Below are positions 9,301-18,336 of a stretch of DNA of 64,000 bases, in pieces. Below the pieces are notes generated by a model that searched no databases, was not told where the DNA came from, and saw nothing but the letters and a program-made list of their open reading frames with translations. How positions within the stretch are numbered: the stretch's first letter is position 1; each line of letters begins with the position of its first letter. Where the stretch lies: positions 55,143 through 119,142 of the forward strand of contig JAGNEJ010000005.1 in assembly GCA_018003315.1 (NCBI GenBank). Reading direction: 5' to 3'. Source of the stretch: Verrucomicrobiales bacterium. GTDB taxonomy: Bacteria; Verrucomicrobiota; Verrucomicrobiia; Verrucomicrobiales; V1-33. Position numbers and translations under genes: made by a program.

Positions 9301-12300
9301 CGAAGTGCCGGAGGATGCGACGGTGACCATTTCCAACAACGCAGCCTACATCGTGGACAGCACTGCCAGCGCCGCGACGGCGACGATCACCGACAACGAT
9401 TTGCCGGCCGTCAGCGTCACGGTGCTCGACGCCACACTGAATGAAGCCGGACGCGGAACAGGCACGGTGGTCATCTCGCGCACCGGCAGCCTGAGTGCGC
9501 CGCTCACGGTCTATTACGGCCTGCAGGGTCGCGCACTGCACGGGTCGGATTTTGTGGCGTTGCCAGGCCAGATCACCCTGCCTGCAGGTGCGGAGTCGGT
9601 GCCGGTCATCCTCACGCCGTATGATGACAACTTCGGCGAAGGGGACGAAAGCATTACATTCAGCCTAACGGTTTTCGACAACACCTGCACGCTTGGTTCC
9701 AACTTCAGCGGCACGCTGAACCTGGTGGACAACGAGGATCCGCCGCTGGTGACGGTGACGGCCAATTCGCCTGCGGAGCCATCGTCGAACGGCACGTTTA
9801 CCTTCACTGCCTTTGGCAGCGTGGCCGGAAACATCACGGTGCACTACACGCTCAGCGGCACCGCCACTGCCGGCAGCGACTACACGGCACCGTCCGGCAG
9901 CGTGACCATCGCGGGCACCGGCGGGCATCAGAACACCGCGACGGTGACCATTCCGGTGCTGAACAATTCTGCCGCAGAGGATACGGAGACGATCCTGCTC
10001 ACCATCACGCCCAATGCCGCCTACTCCCTCTACAACGACAGCAGCGCGGTGATGCGCCTCAAGGACGACGACACGGAGACCGTGTCGGTGAGCACGCACA
10101 GCAGCGGACTGGCCGAGCCGGACGATTCCAGTTCATTTTACCTCTCGCGGGTCGGCACCGCTGGCGATCTGACCGTGAACTACACCCTCAGCGGCACCGC
10201 CGTCAACGGCACGGACTACACGCTGCTGTCCGGCAGCGCGGTCATTCCGGATGGAGCGACGGGGGTGGATGTTCCCGTGACGCCGCTGGACGACACCGAA
10301 CGCGAAGGCACGGAAACGGTGACGCTCACCCTCGCAGCCGGAATCGGCTACGGCATGGAGGTCGCGGGCGGCACGCTGCATTTGAATGACAATGACCTGC
10401 CGTCGTCACTGCCGAGCATGGGCTTCACCGCCACCAGCAGCGTTGCCAGTGAGGCTCCCGACAGCATCACCGGGGAATACCGCGACATTCCCGTGACGCT
10501 GCCCTCCGCCATGACGGGCACGGTGACGGTGGACTGCGTCATCGAAGGCGGCACCGCCGTGGGCGACGGCGTGGACTATCACCTCGCCGATGCCGCCAAT
10601 GGCAATGCCTACATCACCGGCACCACCCTCACCTTTCCGCCGGGCGTCACCTCCCGCAATGTGCGCCTGCGCATTGTCAGCGACAATCTGCTCGAAGGCA
10701 GCGAGACCGTCCTCCTCCGGCTAAAAAACCTCAACGTCGGCGGCAGCAGCGTGCGCCTGTCCGGCAGCCGCGACGAGCATGCATTAACCATTTCCGACAA
10801 CGCCGCGGCTCATCCGGTGCCGCGCGCAAGCTTCCTCACCGCCGCCACCACGCGGAATGAAGCGGACGGCACCGAGCCGCTGCTCATCGCCGCGCTGGAC
10901 GTGCCGTCGGCCTCTGCCGCCAGCGTGAACTACACCGTCACCGGCACCGCCAGCGCCGGCAGCGACTACACGCTGGCCAGCGGCACGCTCAGTTTCGCTG
11001 CTGGCGACCTGTTCAAAAAACTGCCGCTCGTCATCCTGCCCGACGGCGTGGCCGAGGGGCCGGAGACCATCATCATCACCCTTTCCGCACCCGCCGGCTG
11101 CACCCTCGGCGGCATCAGCACGCACACCATCACCCTCACGGAAAGCAACGCTCCGGTGTTGAGCCTGCTCGCCTCCACGCCGGAATGCAGCGAAGACAGC
11201 GGCAGCGGACTCTTCACGGTTTCGCGCACCGGCGGGGCCGCCGGACTCGCGGTGACCGTCCGCTATGCATTGGGTGGCACCGGCGTTGGCGGCGCCGACT
11301 TCGCGGCCCTCAGCGGCAGCGTGGTCCTGCCTGCCAACCAGAACAGCGTTTCCATTCCCGTCACGCCCATTGCCGATACTGCGGAAGAGCCTGACAAGAC
11401 GGTGATCCTCACCATCACCGCCGATCCCGCTTACGAAATCAGCCTCGAAAACGAAGCCACTATCACCATCCTTGACGACGATGCTCCGCCCGTGGTGACG
11501 CTCCTTTCGCCCGCGGTGACCAGCATTTCCATTCCCGCGGGAGTCGGCCTCATGGCCCAGGTGGAAGCCACTCGTGAAACACCCAACGGCACCGCCCATC
11601 CGCCCGTCACCTGGAGCCAGGTGAGCGGACCAGGCACCGCCACGTTTGAAAATCCATCCCACCGCATCACCGGCGTCACCTTCTCCGCTAACGGGAGCTA
11701 CGTGCTGCGCGCCAGCGCCACGCACGGGGTGACGGTGAGTACGGACCTCGCCGTCGGCGTGGGAACCACCACGGTACCCGGACAGCAGATCGGCGTCACG
11801 ACCGCGCCCGGTTCGGTGAGTGAGTCCGCCGGCAGCTTCACCATCAGCGGAGCCGGCAGCGGGCTGAGCAGCAGTGGCACGGCGGACGGCTTCTACTTTT
11901 CCGCCGCCCCGCGCAGCGGAGACTTCGACCTGCGGTGCCGCATCGTCAGCATCACCAACCCCGGCGGCAACAACGGCTCCTGTCGTGTGGGGCTGCAGGT
12001 GCGCGCGGATGCTTCGCCCGGTGCTCCCTATTTGATGAGTTTGCACAAGCCCACTGGCTCACACTCCCGCAACAACCGCAACGCGCCGGGCAGTGCCGCG
12101 GAGTCCAGCGACGGAGGAACACAATACACCTTCCCGCGATGGGTGCGCATCGTGCGCAGCGGCAATAACTTTTCCGCTTTCCATGGAGCGGACGGCGTGA
12201 ACTGGACACAGCGCGGCAGCACCAAGACCATCCCGGACATGGGCGCAGCGCCACTGGTTGGGCTCGCCATCACCAGCGCCGAACCCGCCACCGCCAGCAC

Positions 12301-13000
12301 CGCAGTCATGGACTCGCTGAACTTCACCATCGCCGGGAATGTCGGCCCCCATGTGAATGCCGGTGCGGCGCTCAGCGGCGCTGGGCCATTTCTCCTCGAC
12401 GCCGCGGTGACCGACGACGCACAGCCGCTGCCAGTGAGCCTCACCAGCCTCTGGAGCCAGCGCAGCGGCCCCGGCACCGCCACGTTCGGCAACTCCAGCT
12501 TGGTGGATACCGGCATCGGTTTCTCCACCCCGGGCCTCTACACCGTGCGGCTCACCGCCACCGACGGCCAGGTGCAAACCTACGACGACACCACGATCAA
12601 TTGGACTTCGCTTCCGCCCATCGAGCAGTGGCGTCAGGCGAAATTCGGCGCCAACGCGGGGAATCCGGCCATCGCCGGCAATCTGGCCGACCCTGAATTC
12701 GACGGCTGCACCAACCTCGTCGAATACGCCCTCGACCTGAATCCGCACGCTTCCTCCCAGCACCAGTTGCCGTTCGCGACGCTGGAGGAAACCGTCATCG
12801 CCCTCATCTGGCGGCGCAACACCGCAGCGTCTGACATCAGCATTCAGGTGCAGACATCCGCCGATCTGGAAACCTGGACCACGGTGATACCGGTGAACCA
12901 GGTCATCGGCACCGACGGCGGCACCCAGGTCATCCGCAGCAGCATTTCCCGCACCGGCCAGCGGAAATTTGTCAGGCTGCTGGTGCTGCCCCCGCCGTGA
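6338..13000 (+). CDS. Giant secreted metalloprotease with PKD, Calx-beta and C-terminal verrucomicrobial module
   Basis: Encodes 2220 residues with an N-terminal hydrophobic signal segment. The zinc motif HECGHSLGRNH lies at residues 430-440 (HExxHxxGxxH) with a met-turn-like DVMGGGG about 30 residues later, as in gametolysin/M11- or M6-like metallopeptidases. It is followed by a PKD-like domain (about 625-705), a carboxypeptidase-regulatory-like fold (about 708-785), eight Calx-beta repeats (about 791-1718, most ending in a D-N/D-D turn), an Ig/PKD-like segment, a concanavalin-like region (about 1820-1990, with FDLRCRIVSI), a second PKD-like segment, and a C-terminal module (IEQWRQAKFG, NLVEYALDLNP). 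That last module also ends the protein at 49831-53091 and probably serves export or anchoring. The Calx-beta array suggests a calcium-stabilised extended stalk. It is probably cell-surface or extracellular; the substrate is unknown. Confidence 0.9.
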   Translation: MKRHRILAVTAVLAVGGFHFLTSEMASPPHAPEALPASPGRQTEPVPSPGTTAATQPVLVAAAPLHEFRDWLTRWQAASLEQKPVLAAEGAALAKVRRPAMQRLIVTRPALALEMAVRPVVRQTLPAEVVEHLEKPVSARGDYKAYFGRPQEGAVLPPDAELVLRYFETPAGESYKAHVFGEMESATSRKDVALRGYAIGREMAVAENPVRQLDRGERIAAGTVVDETCPVSATVTPISTVEEMTVEDETPVVELGGRLIRLCNGSHVRVFEESQRWASGGPGVSGYFQDAYPGTSSEAIGNFRCLYIRVTYPDQMRAPNSEGRAWEDMRNVSRFFLESSFGRLTTTTTVTPLVVMPHTKAWYLAKDDEVDGLGLVHSDARTQARLLGYDSRQYNCTIVRVNEGPRLSGVSWGGGDSVWVTWNGMDVLNHECGHSLGRNHANFWKTSDGSAIGVGSNQEYGNSFDVMGGGGGFGAHYTSKSKRDLGWLSDPYVHRPAATPAANGVYRIYAYDQPQLEEGKRYAFRTEKDSKRRFFLEYHPAIGGEWTDSVLMLLDGLGTNCGHLVDTTQLSPGGKGDGGIRVGRTFSDFESDLHFTVLGKNNTTPPSMDVVMNRGPFPGNVAPVISGFTATATNIAVNGSATFTVTASDANGDALAYHWDFCDRYVTTNTPTITRQFTSTDQMTVHVTVSDMKGGTARRSTVVTIGNPGRAVVRGSITAGGQPLAGVLVTSDTDKYCYSDTDGTYALADLSSGSRTLTASLAGYTFTAGFTNPVAAASNGTVNGANWTAESAAQVSITAADAAEGGTAGRFVISRTGDTSADLAVNVAPASGRAVKGTDYTFAPDYADAGSLESFTIPAGQSSLTVVVTAADDTTEEGPETVQLQLSVGDYQVRSGGIASLTIADNDTTLPVVKVEASDRYATETAGDAATFFVSRTGGTAAALNVTLAYGGTATRGSDYPLLGTTFTIPAGQSGAPLVVTPTDDAGIEVPEDATVTISNNAAYIVDSTASAATATITDNDLPAVSVTVLDATLNEAGRGTGTVVISRTGSLSAPLTVYYGLQGRALHGSDFVALPGQITLPAGAESVPVILTPYDDNFGEGDESITFSLTVFDNTCTLGSNFSGTLNLVDNEDPPLVTVTANSPAEPSSNGTFTFTAFGSVAGNITVHYTLSGTATAGSDYTAPSGSVTIAGTGGHQNTATVTIPVLNNSAAEDTETILLTITPNAAYSLYNDSSAVMRLKDDDTETVSVSTHSSGLAEPDDSSSFYLSRVGTAGDLTVNYTLSGTAVNGTDYTLLSGSAVIPDGATGVDVPVTPLDDTEREGTETVTLTLAAGIGYGMEVAGGTLHLNDNDLPSSLPSMGFTATSSVASEAPDSITGEYRDIPVTLPSAMTGTVTVDCVIEGGTAVGDGVDYHLADAANGNAYITGTTLTFPPGVTSRNVRLRIVSDNLLEGSETVLLRLKNLNVGGSSVRLSGSRDEHALTISDNAAAHPVPRASFLTAATTRNEADGTEPLLIAALDVPSASAASVNYTVTGTASAGSDYTLASGTLSFAAGDLFKKLPLVILPDGVAEGPETIIITLSAPAGCTLGGISTHTITLTESNAPVLSLLASTPECSEDSGSGLFTVSRTGGAAGLAVTVRYALGGTGVGGADFAALSGSVVLPANQNSVSIPVTPIADTAEEPDKTVILTITADPAYEISLENEATITILDDDAPPVVTLLSPAVTSISIPAGVGLMAQVEATRETPNGTAHPPVTWSQVSGPGTATFENPSHRITGVTFSANGSYVLRASATHGVTVSTDLAVGVGTTTVPGQQIGVTTAPGSVSESAGSFTISGAGSGLSSSGTADGFYFSAAPRSGDFDLRCRIVSITNPGGNNGSCRVGLQVRADASPGAPYLMSLHKPTGSHSRNNRNAPGSAAESSDGGTQYTFPRWVRIVRSGNNFSAFHGADGVNWTQRGSTKTIPDMGAAPLVGLAITSAEPATASTAVMDSLNFTIAGNVGPHVNAGAALSGAGPFLLDAAVTDDAQPLPVSLTSLWSQRSGPGTATFGNSSLVDTGIGFSTPGLYTVRLTATDGQVQTYDDTTINWTSLPPIEQWRQAKFGANAGNPAIAGNLADPEFDGCTNLVEYALDLNPHASSQHQLPFATLEETVIALIWRRNTAASDISIQVQTSADLETWTTVIPVNQVIGTDGGTQVIRSSISRTGQRKFVRLLVLPPP

Positions 13001-13273
13001 TGCGGGCACGACGCATGAAATTCCCCGGTGTTTGGACCTGCCAAGGAAACAGCGACCTGGCCGGTGGCGGCCGGCGGTGTTCAGGATAGGCCCCCGCCTG
13101 CTTCCGCTGAGGGTGAAGCGAAAGGGAGATTTTGCCGGCGGCCTTCGACCCACGTCCGGGCTGCGGGACACCATGAAAATCTGCTGCACGACCTTGTTCC
13201 GATCCGTCGATTTCCGCCAATCCGTAATTTTTTCGCACTGTGCGCCGGGGACATTCCACCTAGCGTCGCGCCC

Positions 13274-16200
13274 ATGTTCGCCCGGAAACTCATTGTTGCA
13301 TTCATCACCGGCGGCGCCCTTGCGGCGGTGCCATTCATGCCAGCCCAGACGCCCGAGTGGATCTGGTCGGCCAAGACGGCCAAGCCGCATGAAACCGCCT
13401 ATTTTCGCACCTCCTTCACCCTGCCCAGCGTTCCGGAAAAAGCCGTGCTGCGCGTCAGTTGCGACAATGGTGCCGCCGTGGTCATCAATGGCCAGGTGGC
13501 GGGGCGCAACCGTGACTGGATGGAACCGATCGCCGTCCCGGTGCAGAAATTTCTGAAGGCCGGAGAAAACTGGATCGCGGTCAAGGCAGGCAACGACGGC
13601 GGGAGCCAGGCGGCGCTGTTGGTGGAGATATTCACCGGTGAGTCCAAGGGCGGCAAACGCCTGGTGGTCAGCAACAGTGGTTGGAAATGGACGGCGAATG
13701 CGACCGACTGGAAGGCGGCGTCGGCGAATCTGAGCCAGTGGCAGCCTTCGGTAGTGGTCGCACGGTATGGCGACCAGCCTTACGGCTCTGTTTTTGAAAC
13801 GGCACCGGCAGGCAGCGCCACCGCTGCGGACACGGTGACCGCTCCGCCGGGATTCAAGGTGGACCTCGTTTACACCGTGCCCAAGGCCGAACAGGGGTCG
13901 TGGGTGTGTCTGGCCAGCGATGACAAAAACCGCCTGCTGGCCGGCGACCAGAACGGTGCGATTTACCGGATCACCCTAACTCCCGACGGCGGGGAGCCCA
14001 AAGTGGAGCAACTCAAGGTGAAGACCAGCCACGCCCAGGGACTGCTGTACGCAAACCATGCGCTTTACGTGGTCGTCAACGGTCCGGGCAGCGGCTTTTA
14101 CCGCCTGCGCGACACCAATGGCGACGATCAGTTCGACGAGGAAGTGAAAATCCGGGACATCAACGGCAACGGGGAACACGGGCCGCACCAGGTCATTCTG
14201 GGGCCGGACAAGAAATCCCTCTACATCACCGGCGGAAACCACACGCCCATTCCCAATCCGGAAAAGTCGCTGGTGCCGCGGCTCTGGAAGGAAGATCACC
14301 TGCTGCCCCGCATGTGGGATGCCAACGGCCATGCCAAGGGCATTCTGGCCCCGGGCGGATGGGTCTGCAGAACGGACTTCGAAGCGCGGCAATGGACGCT
14401 CATTTCCACCGGCTACCGCAATGAATACGACCTCGCCTTCACCCCCGACGGCGATGCCTTCACCTACGATTCCGACATGGAATGGGACATCGGTTCGCCG
14501 TGGTATCGTCCCACCCGCATTTGTCAGGCCGTGCCCGGCAGCGAATTCGGCTGGCGCTCCGGATCCGGCAAGTGGCCGTCCTATTACTTGGACAGCCTGC
14601 CAGCCACTGTGGACATCGGTCCTGGCAGCCCGACCGGCATGGTGGCCGGCACTGGAGCCAAATTTCCCGCCAAATACCAGCGGGCCATCTATGCCCTGGA
14701 CTGGACCTACGGCACCATTTACGCGATCCACCTGAAGGCGAACGGTGCCTCCTGGGCCGGGGACAAGGAAGCCTTCATCACCGGAAAACCGCTGCCCGTC
14801 ACCGACGCCATCATTCTCCCGTCGGACCGTGCGATGTATTTCACCATCGGCGGACGCAACACCCAGTCCGCGCTCTACCGCGTGACCTACGTCGGTCAGG
14901 AAACCACCGCACCAGCCGCCCCCCTGGAACTGACCGCGGCCATGAAACAGCGGAAGGATCTGGAAAGCCTGCTGGACGCCGCACCGGATGCCCGCGTGGT
15001 GGAAAAAGCCTGGCCACACCTTGGCAACCCTGACCGGTGGATCCGTTTCGCCGCCCGTGTCGTCATCGAAAACCAACCCGTCGCCTCTTGGCAGGACCGC
15101 GCCCTGGCCGAAAAGGGCAGCGCCCAGTCCACCCTCACCGCCCTGTGCGCCCTGTGCCGTGCGGGCGGCGCCGCCCTGCAGCCGAACGTGCTGGAAGCCC
15201 TCGGCCGTGTGCAGGGCGCCGCCCTGCGCGAGGCGGAAACGCTGGACTTGCTGCGGGTTTACGCGCTGTGTTACACCCGCATGGGCAAGCCGCAGGATCC
15301 CGCGGTCTTGGCACAACTGCGCGGACGTTTTGAACCCATGTTTCCGGCGCCATCGAATGCCCTGAACAAGGAACTCTGCGAACTGCTGGTCTTCCTCGAT
15401 TCCCGCCAGGTGGTGCCCAAGGCCCTGCAGCTCATGATCACTGCCAAGGACGACGACCACCAGGACTCCCCCGGCGAAGAAGTGCTGCGGCTCAACGAAA
15501 GCTACGCCAAAGCCTTCAAGGAAGCCCAGGAATCGCGCCCGAACCGCCAGCAGATGATGTTTGCCTACATCCTGCGCAATGCCACCGAAGGCTGGACTCC
15601 CGACCTGCGTCGCCAGTATTTCCGCTGGTTCAACGGCACCGCCAAATGGCGCGGCGGCAACAGCTTCGCCGGCTTCCTGCGCAACATCCGCGCCGAAGCC
15701 CTGGGAAAAGTTCCCGCCGATCTCAATGCGGAATTGAGCAGCATCTCGGGTGACCTCCTCGCGGTGAAAAAAGAACTGCCCCGCGCCAAGGGCCCCGGCA
15801 AACCCTATGACCTGGATGACCTCCTGAAGCTCGCCGAAGGCCGCCTCAAAGGCCGCAATTTCGAAAACGGACGCACTCTGTTCCAAGCGGCGCTGTGTTC
15901 CACCTGCCACCGATTCGCCGGTGAAGGCGGCGGCGTGGGGCCTGACCTCACCGGCTCCGGCAGCCGCTACACCCTGAAGGATCTGTTCGAAAACATCGTC
16001 GATCCCAGCAAGGTGATCTCCGACCAGTATGAGTCCACCCTCATCGAAAAGACCGATGGCTCGTCGCTGGTGGGGCGCGTGGTGGGAGAGGAAAACGGAG
16101 TGCTCAAAGTCGTGGAGAACCCGCTCGACTACGAAAAACAGACCGATGTGAAAGTCTCGGACATCAAGACGCGCAGCAAGTATCCTGTTTCCTCAATGCC

Positions 16201-16300
16201 TCCGGCCCTGCTCGGCACGCTCAATGAGGATGAAGTGCTCGACCTCACGGCCTTCATCATGAGCGGCGGCAACGCCCGGGATAAAATGTTTCAAAAATAG
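13274..16300 (+). CDS. Secreted propeller protein with C-terminal cytochrome c-type heme domain (Pirellula/Verrucomicrobium type)
   Basis: Encodes 1008 residues from ATG 13274, chosen because a signal peptide (LIVAFITGGALAAVPF) follows it directly; the frame is open further upstream. An N-terminal galactose-binding-like beta sandwich (about 25-180, WIWSAKTAKPHE) precedes a six-bladed-propeller dehydrogenase-like region (about 190-560, e.g. LLAGDQNGAIYRITLTPDGG) and alpha-helical repeats. The C-terminal heme domain has CSTCH at residues 875-879, and the final domain carries SSLVGRVVGEENG, as in the TIGR02603-type putative heme-binding domain of planctomycetes and verrucomicrobia. It is probably a periplasmic oxidoreductase of sugars or other polyols passing electrons to the heme. 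It ends in TAG, 53 bases before the oppB-like gene. Confidence 0.9.
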   Translation: MFARKLIVAFITGGALAAVPFMPAQTPEWIWSAKTAKPHETAYFRTSFTLPSVPEKAVLRVSCDNGAAVVINGQVAGRNRDWMEPIAVPVQKFLKAGENWIAVKAGNDGGSQAALLVEIFTGESKGGKRLVVSNSGWKWTANATDWKAASANLSQWQPSVVVARYGDQPYGSVFETAPAGSATAADTVTAPPGFKVDLVYTVPKAEQGSWVCLASDDKNRLLAGDQNGAIYRITLTPDGGEPKVEQLKVKTSHAQGLLYANHALYVVVNGPGSGFYRLRDTNGDDQFDEEVKIRDINGNGEHGPHQVILGPDKKSLYITGGNHTPIPNPEKSLVPRLWKEDHLLPRMWDANGHAKGILAPGGWVCRTDFEARQWTLISTGYRNEYDLAFTPDGDAFTYDSDMEWDIGSPWYRPTRICQAVPGSEFGWRSGSGKWPSYYLDSLPATVDIGPGSPTGMVAGTGAKFPAKYQRAIYALDWTYGTIYAIHLKANGASWAGDKEAFITGKPLPVTDAIILPSDRAMYFTIGGRNTQSALYRVTYVGQETTAPAAPLELTAAMKQRKDLESLLDAAPDARVVEKAWPHLGNPDRWIRFAARVVIENQPVASWQDRALAEKGSAQSTLTALCALCRAGGAALQPNVLEALGRVQGAALREAETLDLLRVYALCYTRMGKPQDPAVLAQLRGRFEPMFPAPSNALNKELCELLVFLDSRQVVPKALQLMITAKDDDHQDSPGEEVLRLNESYAKAFKEAQESRPNRQQMMFAYILRNATEGWTPDLRRQYFRWFNGTAKWRGGNSFAGFLRNIRAEALGKVPADLNAELSSISGDLLAVKKELPRAKGPGKPYDLDDLLKLAEGRLKGRNFENGRTLFQAALCSTCHRFAGEGGGVGPDLTGSGSRYTLKDLFENIVDPSKVISDQYESTLIEKTDGSSLVGRVVGEENGVLKVVENPLDYEKQTDVKVSDIKTRSKYPVSSMPPALLGTLNEDEVLDLTAFIMSGGNARDKMFQK

Positions 16301-16353
16301 GACCAGCCCGTGCTTTTCAAGCGGTGCGGTCCGTGCATTGTTCGCCGCGCCCC

Positions 16354-17274
16354 ATGCTGTTGTATCTGGTCAAGCGCCTCGGCGGAATGGTGATCGTGCT
16401 CTTCTGCGCGGTCACCGCGGTGTTCTTCATGTTCCAACTGGTGAAGGGCGGACCGTTCGACAGCGAACGCAGTCTCAGTGAGGAGGCAAAACTGGAAAAA
16501 CTGCGCCAGTTCAACATGCACCGCCATCCCGTGCAGAACTACCTGGCCTATATGAGCGACCTGCTGCACGGCGACATGCGGGTGTCGCTGAAGGCGCAGA
16601 ATTTCAAGGTCACGGAAATCATCGGTGCCTCGCTGCCCATTTCGGCCAAGCTCGGCGGTGCCGCCTTCCTCCTGGCGGCGGGCGGCGGCATTCTGTCCGG
16701 TGCCTACGCCGCCTCCCGCAAACAGCGGGCAGGCGACCGCATTGTCCAGGGCGGGGCCATGCTGTTCATTTCCACGCCCACGTTCGTCACCGGTCCGCTG
16801 CTGGCCCTGGTGTTTGCCATCGGGCTGGCCTGGCTGCCGGTGGGCGGGTGGTTCTCCTGGAAACATGCCATTCTCCCCACCGTCTGTCTCGCGCTCTACT
16901 ACGGAGCCAACGTTTCCCGCCTCATGCGCAACAGCATGGTCGAGGTGCTCAATCGCGATTTCATCCGCACCGCCCGTGCCAAGGGACTGTCCGAATCCAG
17001 GGTGATTTACAAGCACGCCCTGAAAGTGGCCCTGGTGCCGGTCATCAGCTACCTGGGACCCATGGCCGCCTATCTGCTCACCGGTTCGATGATCGTCGAA
17101 AGCGTGTTTGCCATTCCCGGCATGGGCCAGCATTTCGTCAATGCCACGCTCAACCGGGATCCGTTTCTGCTCATCGGCGCGGTCATCGTGTACTGTCTGC
17201 TGGTGGTCATCTGCAACCTCCTGGCCGACCTCCTGCTCTGCCTGGTGGATCCCCGCGTAAAACTCCATGCCTGA
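16354..17274 (+). CDS. ABC transporter permease, DppB/OppB family
   Basis: Encodes 306 residues from ATG 16354; an upstream start would add ten residues without hydrophobicity. It has six predicted membrane segments, beginning with LLYLVKRLGGMVIVLFCAVT. The cytoplasmic coupling (EAA) loop is visible as VEVLNRDFIRTARAKGLSES and HALKVALVPVISYLGP, and the C-terminal FAIPGMGQHFVNATLNRD is typical of DppB/OppB. It forms the inner-membrane channel of a peptide- or nickel-type importer with the next gene, which it overlaps by eight bases. No substrate-binding protein or ATPase gene is adjacent, so the substrate is unknown. Confidence 0.92.
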   Translation: MLLYLVKRLGGMVIVLFCAVTAVFFMFQLVKGGPFDSERSLSEEAKLEKLRQFNMHRHPVQNYLAYMSDLLHGDMRVSLKAQNFKVTEIIGASLPISAKLGGAAFLLAAGGGILSGAYAASRKQRAGDRIVQGGAMLFISTPTFVTGPLLALVFAIGLAWLPVGGWFSWKHAILPTVCLALYYGANVSRLMRNSMVEVLNRDFIRTARAKGLSESRVIYKHALKVALVPVISYLGPMAAYLLTGSMIVESVFAIPGMGQHFVNATLNRDPFLLIGAVIVYCLLVVICNLLADLLLCLVDPRVKLHA

Positions 17275-18292
17275 CGCTGCCGCCGCCACACCCAGCCTGA
17301 CCGGAGCCGCCGCGGGCGGATCCACCGGCTGGCAGCGCCTGCGCCGCAACCGCACCGCCATGGCAGCCATGACCTGTCTGGCGCTCATTGTCCTGGCATG
17401 TTTTTTGGCGCCGCTCCCGATGGATCCCGCGCGACGCGATCCCTCACCAAACACGTTTTTCGCCCCCGGTGCGGCCGGGGTGGTCAAAAATGCAGCGGGT
17501 GCGGAAACCACCCTCACCTATTCCCTGGGATCCGATGTCAGCGGACGCGACCTCCTGGTGCGCGTGCTGGAAGGCGGCCGCGTTTCCATCGTCGTCGGCC
17601 TGGCCGCGGCGCTTTTCAGCCTGCTCATTGGCACCACCGTCGGCCTGGCTGCCGGTTATCTTGGCGGAGCTGTGGACGCCCTGCTCATGCGCGTCGTGGA
17701 TGTGCTTTACGCCATTCCGCGCCTCCTTTTCATCCTCGTGGTCATTGCCACGCTGGACGGACCGTTCCGGCAGGCGCTGGATGCCTGGCGGCTGGGGCTG
17801 AACGACTCCCGGCGCTTCGACTGGCCGTGGCTGGCATCCGTCATGGAGGATGCCACGCCGTATTCCCGCATCATCCTCATGATTCTCTGCCTCGGGTGCA
17901 TCGAATGGCTGACCATGGCCCGGATCGTCCGCGGCCAGGTGCTGGTCCTCAAGGAACAGCCGTATGTCGCCGCCGCCCGCGCCATGGGCCGCAAGCCCTG
18001 GGCGATCATGCGCCGGCACCTCCTGCCCAATCTCTGGACGGTCATCCTGACCTACCTCACGCTCACGGTGCCGATCGTGATTCTGGACGAAAGTTTCCTT
18101 AGCTTCCTCGGCTTGGGCATTGAGGACCCCGCCGCCAGTTGGGGCGCACTGCTCAAGGAAGGCGCGTCCGCCATCAACCCCATCGAAAGCCGCTGGTGGC
18201 TTCTCATTTTCCCCGCCGCCCTCATGAGTCTCACCCTGCTGGCGCTCAACTTCATCGGTGACGGTCTGCGCGATGCCTTTGACGTTCGGTAA
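17267..18292 (+). CDS. ABC transporter permease, DppC/OppC family
   Basis: Encodes 341 residues, the partner permease of the preceding gene with an eight-base overlap. The N-terminal segment RLRRNRTAMAAMTCLALIV is the classic OppC_N start. A periplasmic insert (about 45-90) is followed by GSDVSGRDLLVRVLEGGRVS. The EAA loop appears as YVAAARAMGRKPWAIMRRHLLPN and the C-terminal signature as LDESFLSFLGLGIEDPAASW (20 residues). The insertion FRQALDAWRLGLNDSRRFDW around residue 165 is longer than in E. coli OppC. It needs an ATPase pair encoded elsewhere. Downstream, the glycosyltransferase starts 44 bases later on the same strand. Confidence 0.92.
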   Translation: MPDAAAATPSLTGAAAGGSTGWQRLRRNRTAMAAMTCLALIVLACFLAPLPMDPARRDPSPNTFFAPGAAGVVKNAAGAETTLTYSLGSDVSGRDLLVRVLEGGRVSIVVGLAAALFSLLIGTTVGLAAGYLGGAVDALLMRVVDVLYAIPRLLFILVVIATLDGPFRQALDAWRLGLNDSRRFDWPWLASVMEDATPYSRIILMILCLGCIEWLTMARIVRGQVLVLKEQPYVAAARAMGRKPWAIMRRHLLPNLWTVILTYLTLTVPIVILDESFLSFLGLGIEDPAASWGALLKEGASAINPIESRWWLLIFPAALMSLTLLALNFIGDGLRDAFDVR

Positions 18293-18336
18293 ACCATCCG
18301 CCCCCATTCCCCGCCCTGGCCATCAACCCTGTCTGC

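Noticed and set aside
13976..15910. 644-residue minus-strand frame inside the heme protein gene
   Set aside because: Its composition is Gly/Gln/His/Val-rich and it lies entirely opposite a gene with clear motifs and a signal peptide; a GC-rich shadow.
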